From Betaproteobacteria bacterium RIFCSPLOWO2_02_FULL_62_17 (GTDB lineage Bacteria > Pseudomonadota > Gammaproteobacteria > Burkholderiales > SG8-39): a stretch of DNA of 6,268 bases. Under the pieces are notes generated by a model. That model did no database searches, was not told where the DNA came from, and saw only the letters and a list, made by a program, of their open reading frames with translations. Shown here piece after piece: positions 1 through 5,735 of this stretch. Within the stretch, counting starts at the first letter, position 1, and each line of letters begins with the position of its first letter. Both the position numbers and the translations under genes were made by a program. The stretch lies in the NCBI GenBank assembly GCA_001770355.1, contig MEQV01000205.1:2087-8354 (forward strand). Direction: 5' to 3'.

Positions 1-1452
1 GCCGCGCTTTCGCATCCGGTGCAGTCGAGTTCCATCCCGGGCGTCTCCCAGCGCACCGGCGCGACCACCTATTACGTCGAGCTTTGCCCGGTGCCGTTCG
101 CGGCGCTGCAAGGCAAACCCCCCGCGTTTACGCTTGCGCCGGTGCCGGGGCAGGTTGACGTGCTCATCGCCTCCGAGTTGCTCGAAGCCGGCAGGGCGAT
201 GCTGAACGGCTATGTCTCGCCTGCGCGCACCACGCTGATCGGCGCAACCCACCGCGTCTACACCACGGCGGAAAAAATGCAGATGGGCGACGGCCGCTAC
301 GACTCAGAGCGTATCGTCGCTGCGGCCCGCAGCCTTGCCAGGCGCGCGCTGCTCGCCGACTTGGCAACGCTTGCCGCGCGCTCTGGCGCGATGCTCAACG
401 CGGTGCTGTTCGGCGCTCTCGCCGCCTCCGGTGCAACCCCGCTCACGCGCGCAGCCTGCGAGCAGGCGATCCGCGCCGGCGGCAAGGGCGTTGAGGCGAG
501 TCTGAAGGGATTTGCGCTGGGCTTCGATGCCTTCGCGGCTGCGGCTGGCAGCGTGGCCCCGGCGCCGGCAAGCACCGCCGCGCCGTCGACCACCACGCCG
601 CCGCTTGAGCGGATGCGGCGCGATTTTGCGCCCGAGACACACGCCATGCTCGAGCTCGGCGTCGCGCGCTGTAAAGACTTTCTCGACACGGCCTATGCCG
701 GCCAATATCTGGAGCGGCTTGCGCCGATCGCGAAGCTCGATCGTGGCGAAGGCCTACGCCTCACCAGCGAGACCGCGCGCTTCCTCGCGCTGTGGATGTG
801 CTACGAGGACATCATCCGCGTCGCCGACTTGAAATCGCGGCGCAGCCGCTTCGAGCGCGTGCGACGCGACGTGCGCGCGCGGCCGCACGAACCGGTGCGC
901 ATGATCGAATATTTCAAGCCGCGCCTGGAGGAATTTGCCGCGATCCTGCCTGCGTGGCTCGCCCGGCCCCTGTTCGCGTGCTCGCCGTTGGTCGCGCGCT
1001 TCACCCCGGGCCTGCACCTGCACACCACCAGCATCCATGGGTTTGTGCTGCTGCGCACGCTCGCGGCGCTGCGCCCCCTGCGGCGCGCGAGTTCGCGCTT
1101 TCGCGAAGAGCAGGCAATCATCGAACGCTGGCTCGCGGCCATCGCGAAAGCCGGCGAATCAGACCCCGCGCTGGCCACCGAGATCGCGCTGTGCGGCCGG
1201 CTCATCAAAGGCTACGGAGACACGCACCAGCGCGGCAAGGACAACTTCATTCGCATCCTCGAAGCGCTCATCGAAAACAAGGCCGGCGCCACCGCCGGGG
1301 AGGTGCGCAAGGCACGCGAAGCCGCGCTCGCCGACGCGGGCGGACGCACGCTCGACCGCGCACTTGCCGCGCACGGCCTCACGCCGCGCCCGGTGAAGGC
1401 GCAGCCGCTCAAATTCATTCGGCGCCCCACCGAAGAACGCGAGGCGGCCTAG
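1..1452 (+). CDS. iorB: Indolepyruvate:ferredoxin oxidoreductase, beta subunit with C-terminal DUF6537-like extension (5' end missing)
   Basis: This is the small catalytic partner of a 2-oxoacid:ferredoxin oxidoreductase, which converts arylpyruvates plus CoA to aryl-acetyl-CoA and CO2 in the cytoplasm. The frame is open from base 1 and encodes 483 visible residues. A GTG at 19 could be read as a start, but it lies inside the conserved block SSSIPGVSQRTGATTYYVE (visible residues 9-27), so the true start is upstream and about 30-40 residues with the Gly-rich N-terminal segment are missing (estimated from memory of the family). Visible residues 1-175 match the gamma/IorB domain. Residues 178-201 are an Ala/Pro/Thr-rich linker. 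Residues about 205-460 (with MCYEDIIRVADLKSR and EYFKPRLEEF) resemble the DUF6537 domain found at the end of large single-chain proteobacterial IORs. The gene ends two bases before iorA, so the two are surely co-transcribed. The family call is firm; the exact substrate (indole-, phenyl- or hydroxyphenylpyruvate) cannot be read from sequence. Confidence 0.85.
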   Translation, partial: AALSHPVQSSSIPGVSQRTGATTYYVELCPVPFAALQGKPPAFTLAPVPGQVDVLIASELLEAGRAMLNGYVSPARTTLIGATHRVYTTAEKMQMGDGRYDSERIVAAARSLARRALLADLATLAARSGAMLNAVLFGALAASGATPLTRAACEQAIRAGGKGVEASLKGFALGFDAFAAAAGSVAPAPASTAAPSTTTPPLERMRRDFAPETHAMLELGVARCKDFLDTAYAGQYLERLAPIAKLDRGEGLRLTSETARFLALWMCYEDIIRVADLKSRRSRFERVRRDVRARPHEPVRMIEYFKPRLEEFAAILPAWLARPLFACSPLVARFTPGLHLHTTSIHGFVLLRTLAALRPLRRASSRFREEQAIIERWLAAIAKAGESDPALATEIALCGRLIKGYGDTHQRGKDNFIRILEALIENKAGATAGEVRKAREAALADAGGRTLDRALAAHGLTPRPVKAQPLKFIRRPTEEREAA

Positions 1453-1454
1453 CC

Positions 1455-3602
1455 ATGGAGCGCCAGTTCACCAACGAGATCGCGCTCCTCAAGCTTAGGC
1501 AAGGCGAGGTGTTCCGCGGCGAGGGCATCCTCGCGGTCACCAAGGCGCTGCTGCAGTCGGGGGTCTCCTACGTCGGCGGCTACCAAGGCGCGCCGATTTC
1601 GGCGCTGCTCGACGTGATGGTTCAGGCGCGCGAATACATGCGCGAGCTTGGCGTGCACGTCGAGGCCTGCACCAACGAGGCCGCCGCCGCGGCGATGCTG
1701 GGCGCGTCGATCAACTATCCCGCGCGCGGCGCGGTGACCTGGAAATCGATCGTCGGCACCAACGTCGCCTCCGACGCGCTTTCCTATCTGTCCACCGCCG
1801 GGGTCACCGGCGGCACGCTGATCGTGGTCGGCGAGGATTACGGCGAGGGCGCCAGTGTCGCGCTGGAGCGCACCCACGCGGTGGCGCTCAAATCCTCAAT
1901 GTGGATGCTCGATCCGCGGCCGGATCTTGCCAACATCGTGCGACTGGTGGAAAAAGGCTTCGAGCTCTCCGAGGCATCGAGCACGCCGGTGATGATGGAA
2001 CTGCGCATCCGCGCCTGCCATATGAACGGGACCTTTGTCGCCGCCGACAACCGCGCGCCCGCCGTCTCATCGGTGCACAAGCTCGCGGGGCCGCCGGAGT
2101 TTTTCTACGAGCGCCTCGCGCATCCGCCGGCGACGTTCAAGCACGAAAAGCTCAAGGCCGGCTCGCGCATACAGGCCGCGCGGCGCTACATCCGCGAGGC
2201 GCAGCTCAACGAACTGTACGAAGGCCGCGAATCCTCGATCGGCATCGTGGTGCAAGGCGGGCTTTACAACAACCTGCTGCGCGCGCTATCGAGCCTCGGC
2301 CTGGCCGATGCCGCGGGCGCGAGCGACATCCCCATCCTCGCGCTGAATGTGGTCTATCCGCTCATTGCCGAGGAACTCAGCGCCTTCTGCGCGGGTAAAT
2401 CAGCGCTGCTGGTCCTCGAGGAAGGCCAGCCCGAATTCATCGAGCAGGACCTGGGCACGCTGCTGCGCCGCGCGGACATTCAGACGCGCGTGCACGGAAA
2501 GGATCTCCTGCCCATGGCCGGCGAGTACACCACCGAGACGATCGCGCGCGGCATCGAAAAATTCCTCGCATTGGCGCTGCCGCAACGCGATCTTTCCGCC
2601 GGGCGCGCCTGGCTGCAGTCAATCGACGCCTTGCGGGGGCAGGCCGCGAGCCTGTTCGCCGCGCCGCTCCCGGCGCGCCCGCCGCAGTTCTGCACCGGTT
2701 GCCCCGAACGGCCGGTGTTCGCCGCGATCAGGCTCGCCGAGCGCGAAATCGGCACGCCGCATATTTCAGGGGACATCGGCTGCCATGCCTTTGCCACCTT
2801 CGAGCCGTTTTCCATGGGCAATACCATCCTCGGCTATGGCATGGGCCTGGCGAGTTCGGCCGGCGTCGCGCCAATGATGTCCGGGCGCCCTCTCGCCATC
2901 ATGGGCGACGGTGGGTTCTGGCACAACGGCCTGCTCTCGGGTGTCGCCTCGAACCTGCTCAACGGCGGCGACGCGGTGCTGGTGATTCTCAAGAACGGCT
3001 ACGCCTCGGCCACCGGCACGCAGGAACTGCTGTCCTCGCCGCCCGAGGCGGCGCGCACCGCGGCGCTCGGCCAAAGCTCGGTGCACGCCGACCGCAGCAT
3101 CGAGCGCGCGCTCAAGGGCATGGGCGTGCGCTGGATCAAGACCGTCGGATCGTATCGCGTCGCCAAGATGGCGCAGGCGCTGCGCGAGGCGTTCAGCGCG
3201 CCCGGGCGCGGCCTGAAAGTCATCGTCGCCGAGGGCGAATGCCAGCTGGAGCGCCAGCGGCGCTTGAAGCCGGCGGTCGCCGCGATGCTCGGCGCGGGCA
3301 AGCGCGTGCTGCGCACCCGCTTCGGCGTGGACGAAGAAGTATGCAGCGGCGATCACTCGTGCATCCGCCTCTCGGGATGCCCCTCGCTCACCATCAAACA
3401 GGCCGACGACCCGCTCAAGGTCGATCCGGTCGCGCACGTGAACAACGACTGCGTGGGCTGCGGGCTGTGCGGCGAGGTCGCGCACGCCGCGGTGCTGTGC
3501 CCGTCCTTCTACCGCGCCGAGATCGTTCAGAACCCCAACCTTTGGGACCGGCTGCTGTTCGCGCTGCGCAGCCGGGTGATCGGCTGGCTGCAGCCGGCGT
3601 AA
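1455..3602 (+). CDS. iorA: Indolepyruvate:ferredoxin oxidoreductase, alpha subunit (thiamine-diphosphate and Fe-S subunit)
   Basis: The 715-residue product is a normal length for IorA. It binds thiamine diphosphate, decarboxylates an aryl-2-oxoacid and passes electrons through Fe-S clusters to ferredoxin. The N-terminal pyrimidine-binding domain has GGYQGAPIS (41-49) and CTNEAA with Glu75, the likely cofactor-activating Glu. The middle domain carries LEEGQPEFIEQDL. The diphosphate-binding domain has CTGCPERP (413-420), GDIGCH (439-444) and GDG (484-486) with Asn514, the usual GDG-x(about 27)-N thiamine-diphosphate motif. The C-terminal ferredoxin-like domain has Cys630, 636, 642 and Cys666, 669, 672, 682, with Asp633 where a fourth ligand is usual in motif 1. 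The ATG at 1455 is chosen because homology begins there (ERQFTNEIALLKLRQGEVFRGEG) and it follows the iorB stop by two bases, with a weak GAGG at 1441-1444. The open frame runs further upstream, but that part only shadows iorB. The beta-before-alpha order implies translational coupling. No signal peptide or membrane segment is seen. Confidence 0.9.
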   Translation: MERQFTNEIALLKLRQGEVFRGEGILAVTKALLQSGVSYVGGYQGAPISALLDVMVQAREYMRELGVHVEACTNEAAAAAMLGASINYPARGAVTWKSIVGTNVASDALSYLSTAGVTGGTLIVVGEDYGEGASVALERTHAVALKSSMWMLDPRPDLANIVRLVEKGFELSEASSTPVMMELRIRACHMNGTFVAADNRAPAVSSVHKLAGPPEFFYERLAHPPATFKHEKLKAGSRIQAARRYIREAQLNELYEGRESSIGIVVQGGLYNNLLRALSSLGLADAAGASDIPILALNVVYPLIAEELSAFCAGKSALLVLEEGQPEFIEQDLGTLLRRADIQTRVHGKDLLPMAGEYTTETIARGIEKFLALALPQRDLSAGRAWLQSIDALRGQAASLFAAPLPARPPQFCTGCPERPVFAAIRLAEREIGTPHISGDIGCHAFATFEPFSMGNTILGYGMGLASSAGVAPMMSGRPLAIMGDGGFWHNGLLSGVASNLLNGGDAVLVILKNGYASATGTQELLSSPPEAARTAALGQSSVHADRSIERALKGMGVRWIKTVGSYRVAKMAQALREAFSAPGRGLKVIVAEGECQLERQRRLKPAVAAMLGAGKRVLRTRFGVDEEVCSGDHSCIRLSGCPSLTIKQADDPLKVDPVAHVNNDCVGCGLCGEVAHAAVLCPSFYRAEIVQNPNLWDRLLFALRSRVIGWLQPA

Positions 3603-3612
3603 GCCGGGTTTT
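3594..3612 (+). terminator. Short hairpin around the iorA stop codon, possible weak terminator
   Basis: A CCGGC arm (3594-3598) and a GCCGG arm (3603-3607) flank a GTAA loop, which is a GNRA-type tetraloop, and are followed by GTTTT. The iorA stop codon TAA (3600-3602) lies in the loop. A GC stem followed by four T fits a weak intrinsic terminator for the iorBA transcript, but five base pairs and four T are marginal and such stems are common by chance in GC-rich DNA. Confidence 0.3.
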
Positions 3613-3762
3613 GCGCGCCGAGCCAAGCCGGCCCGTCAGTCACTAGATGAGACCGCCGTCGCATAAATCTCGCGCCGGCTGTTGGAAGCAGCGCGGCGAG
3701 CTTTTGGCCGCGCGATCCTAACCTATCAAGTGTCGACAGGCGAAGAGATGGTTTTGAATACA

Positions 3763-3812
3763 TCCCGTCAATTTTGAAAGTTGCGCCTTCGCAACTTTCA
3801 AAATTGACGGGA
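3763..3812. repeat. Perfect 23-bp inverted repeat with 4-base loop between convergent genes
   Basis: The left arm 3763-3785 and right arm 3790-3812 are perfect reverse complements, separated by CCTT (3786-3789). Pairing stops at 3762/3813 (A against A). The arm has a GC-rich outer end (CCCGTC), an AT-rich middle (AATTTTGAAAG) and a GC-rich inner end (TTGCG), so it is more AT-rich than the surrounding genes. It lies 160 bases after the iorA stop and 49 bases before the dehydratase stop, so either transcript could fold it. No T-tract follows on either strand, so it is not a standard intrinsic terminator. It may block read-through between the convergent genes, protect mRNA 3' ends, or be a remnant of a transposable-element end. 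The rest of the gap (3613-3762 and 3813-3861) shows no gene or RNA that I can recognise. Confidence 0.85.
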
Positions 3813-3861
3813 AAAGTGGCTGCCAAGACGAAGCAAGCTGTTTGATTCCGGCAGGTCCAGC

Positions 3862-5535
3862 TTATTTCAGCAGCACCGCCCCCTTGTGCACCGGCTGCAC
3901 GGTGCGCTGGTAGACCGACAGCCAGCCGCGCTCGGTCCTCGATCCGTACTGGCGCTGCTCGGCGCGGCGCGCTTCGAGCACCGCCTCGGGTACATCAAGA
4001 TTCACTTCGCGCGCCAGGACATCGATGGTGATCGAATCGCCGTTGTTCACCAGCCCGAGCGGTCCGCCTTCCATCGCTTCGGGCGAGGCCTCGCCCACTA
4101 CCAGGCCGCGGTTCACCAGGCCCGAAAGCTGGCCTTCGGTGACCACGCCGACCTTGTCGATCAGGCCGGCTCCATCCAGCGCGAAGACCACCGAAGAAGT
4201 CATGGCAAGCCCGGGGCCGCCCTTCACGCCAATGCCGCGCAGCACCACCACCTCGCCCGGCTTCACCGCGCCGCGGCCGATTGCCACCATCGCTTCTTCG
4301 CGCGAATGAAAGATGTTGGCCGGCCCGCTGAAGCGCAGGGTGCGTTCCGCAGGGCCGCCCAGCCTGACGATGCCGCCGCCGGGCAGCAGCGATCCTTTTA
4401 CGATCACCAGCGATGGCGGTTTGGAAACCGGCCGCTCCAGCGTGTGTATGACAGCTTCATCGGCAACTTCGACCCCGCGCAGCGCTTCACCGACGGTTTG
4501 CCCGGATACCGTTCGCGCGTTCGCAAACAAGAGCGTCTCCAGGCGTTTCATCACCGCGCGCGCGCCGCCGGCCGCCTCCAGGTCCTCGATCAGGTCCTCG
4601 CCGGTCGGGCGTATCGCCGCGAGCAGCGGGATCTGGTTCGCGTAGCGCGCAAACAGCTCATAGACGTCGACATCCAGCTCGCATTCCATGGCGATCGCCT
4701 GAAGATGCTTGACCGTGTTGATCGAGGCGCTCAAAGCGAGCACCACCATCGCGGCGTTGGCAAAGGACTCGGCGCTCATGATGTCGCGCGGCTTCTCGTC
4801 ATTCCACACCATCTGCACGATGCGCTCGCCCGCCCGGCGCACATGCTCCATCATCTTTGGACTGTTGGCGCGGACCGGCGAGCTGCCGGGAAGCGCCATG
4901 CCGAGCGCTTCGCAAACGATGTGCATCGAATTCGCCGTGCCCATGCCCGCGCACACCCCGGGGCTCTTCACCGCGTTGTCGGCCATCTCGGTGATCTCCG
5001 CCAGGCTCACGCCCCCCGAGGCCACATAGCTCGACTTGAGAAACACCTCCTCGATGTCGATGTGCTGGCCGCGGTACTGGCCGCTATCCTGGTAGCCGCA
5101 GACCACCACGATGGTCGGAATGTTGAGCCGGCCCGCCGCCATCAACTGTCCCGGGGTGGTTTTGTCGCACGAGGCCAGGCAGAGCATGCCGTCGAGCATC
5201 GCGCCTTCGACCTGCACTTCGATGTCGCTGGTGATCAGATCGCGCGTGGGCAGGATGTATCCGCCGTGCCGGCCGGCATTGGTGATGAAGTCGCTCGGCG
5301 CGGCGGTGCGCACCTCGAAGGGCATGCCGCCCGCAGCCCGGATCGCCTCCTTCACCTTGGCGGCAACGCCGTCCAGATGGCTGAAGCAGATGGCCAGTTC
5401 CGAGGAACTGTTGACGATCGCGATTTTCGGCTTTTCCATGTCCGCGTCACTCAGACCGAGGGCGCGCCACTGCGCCCGGCGGCCCGCCCAGTTGGGGCTG
5501 CCCGGCTTGAAATTACTCCGCAATATCCTGCTCAT
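3862..5535 (-). CDS. IlvD/Edd-family dehydratase (dihydroxy-acid or sugar-acid dehydratase-like), divergent
   Basis: The 557-residue product belongs to the IlvD/Edd family of cytoplasmic Fe-S enzymes that remove water from 2,3-dihydroxy acids or aldonates to give 2-oxoacids. Cys50 (ELAICFSHL), Cys123 (ASCDKTTPGQLMAAG) and Cys195 (GVCAGMGTANSM) are the three cluster ligands expected in the [2Fe-2S] class. Asp82, Asp124 and Lys125 fit the Mg ligands, Lys125 being the usually carbamylated one. Ser471 in TEGQLSG matches the active-site Ser of TDGRFSG. Changes from the classic enzyme are Met445 in GPGLAM, where E. coli IlvD has Mg-ligand Glu491, and Glu482 in GEASPEA in place of His. It is about 60 residues shorter than E. 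coli IlvD. The ATG at 5535 is set by a good AAGGAG ten bases upstream. It is divergent from a Bug-type binding-protein gene and not near other ilv genes, so a catabolic role is more likely than valine/isoleucine synthesis; the substrate is unknown. Confidence 0.88.
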   Translation of the reverse strand: MSRILRSNFKPGSPNWAGRRAQWRALGLSDADMEKPKIAIVNSSSELAICFSHLDGVAAKVKEAIRAAGGMPFEVRTAAPSDFITNAGRHGGYILPTRDLITSDIEVQVEGAMLDGMLCLASCDKTTPGQLMAAGRLNIPTIVVVCGYQDSGQYRGQHIDIEEVFLKSSYVASGGVSLAEITEMADNAVKSPGVCAGMGTANSMHIVCEALGMALPGSSPVRANSPKMMEHVRRAGERIVQMVWNDEKPRDIMSAESFANAAMVVLALSASINTVKHLQAIAMECELDVDVYELFARYANQIPLLAAIRPTGEDLIEDLEAAGGARAVMKRLETLLFANARTVSGQTVGEALRGVEVADEAVIHTLERPVSKPPSLVIVKGSLLPGGGIVRLGGPAERTLRFSGPANIFHSREEAMVAIGRGAVKPGEVVVLRGIGVKGGPGLAMTSSVVFALDGAGLIDKVGVVTEGQLSGLVNRGLVVGEASPEAMEGGPLGLVNNGDSITIDVLAREVNLDVPEAVLEARRAEQRQYGSRTERGWLSVYQRTVQPVHKGAVLLK

Positions 5536-5545
5536 GTTCGTAGTT

Positions 5546-5551
5546 CTCCTT
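5546..5551 (-). promoter_or_regulatory. Ribosome binding site of the dehydratase gene
   Basis: Read on the minus strand this is AAGGAG, followed by ten bases and the ATG ending at 5535. It is a near-ideal Shine-Dalgarno match and supports the chosen start. Confidence 0.75.
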
Positions 5552-5568
5552 CAAATCCGTTTTCAAAA

Positions 5569-5599
5569 TCAGGGGCGCGTCGCCTGATACTCCCCCTGA
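5569..5599. repeat. Interrupted inverted repeat, possible operator
   Basis: TCAGGGG (5569-5575) and CCCCTGA (5593-5599) are perfect 7-bp inverted arms with a 17-base spacer, so arm centres are 24 bases apart. It lies 34-64 bases upstream of the dehydratase start and could be a two-site operator or an mRNA leader stem. A 7-bp match could also arise by chance. Confidence 0.3.
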
Positions 5600-5706
5600 G
5601 CACGCAATTCGGTCTCGCTAAGCTTCGCAGGATACAGTAGGCTTGCGGTCTAGCGGACGTTCCCGAAAGCGGCGGCGCGGCAGCAGCGGCGACCCGTGCG
5701 GGACGG

Positions 5707-5720
5707 TTGAATAAATTCAA
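5707..5720. repeat. AT-rich palindrome upstream of the binding-protein gene, possible operator
   Basis: TTGAAT-AA-ATTCAA is a 6-bp inverted repeat with a 2-base centre, ending 15 bases before the ATG at 5736. It stands out as AT-rich in a GC-rich setting and may be an operator or part of the promoter. No known regulator consensus was recognised. Confidence 0.35.
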
Positions 5721-5726
5721 AATCAC

Positions 5727-5731
5727 GGAGG
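5727..5731 (+). promoter_or_regulatory. Ribosome binding site of the binding-protein gene
   Basis: GGAGG lies four bases before the ATG at 5736. The spacing is a little short but usable, and it is the only start that keeps the whole signal peptide. Confidence 0.7.
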
Positions 5732-5735
5732 CAGC

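Larger units (their letters stand above)
5536..5735. promoter_or_regulatory. Divergent intergenic region between dehydratase and binding-protein genes
   Basis: Promoters for both flanking genes should lie in these 200 bases, because both start codons face outward from it. I could not find a convincing -35/-10 pair on either strand; the best plus-strand candidates match sigma-70 hexamers poorly. The region carries two small inverted repeats (5569-5599 and 5707-5720) and both ribosome binding sites. A shared regulator acting on both genes is plausible from layout only; no regulator gene is in view. Confidence 0.5.

Noticed and set aside
19..21. GTG at 19 as the start of iorB
   Set aside because: It falls inside the conserved N-terminal block of the IorB domain and the frame is open to the window edge, so the gene is cut by the window and does not start here.
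792..1454. Upstream extension of the iorA frame by 221 codons
   Set aside because: The extension overlaps iorB in another frame and has the low-complexity Arg/Ala make-up of a shadow. IorA homology starts at the ATG at 1455.
2766..3626. A 286-codon minus-strand frame and a 315-codon plus-strand frame (2699-3646) over the end of iorA
   Set aside because: Both cover the thiamine-diphosphate and Fe-S domains of iorA in wrong frames and show no family motif.
3763..3812. The large hairpin as an ordinary intrinsic terminator
   Set aside because: The stem is followed by GAAAAGTGG on the plus strand and by ATGTATTC on the minus strand; neither has a T-tract. A termination role is possible but not of the standard kind.
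3527..3826. A 99-codon minus-strand frame reaching across the convergent gap into iorA
   Set aside because: It runs through the large inverted repeat and antisense to the iorA end, with no recognisable domain and no clear ribosome binding site.
5608..5638. A possible sigma-70 promoter (TTCGGT, 19 bases, TACAGT)
   Set aside because: Both hexamers match poorly and the spacer is long, so it is not above chance.
3886..5640. A 584-codon plus-strand open frame opposite the dehydratase gene
   Set aside because: It lies wholly antisense to a well-supported IlvD-family gene and its translation is rich in Arg, His and Ala with no recognisable motif. Long antisense frames are expected opposite GC-rich genes.
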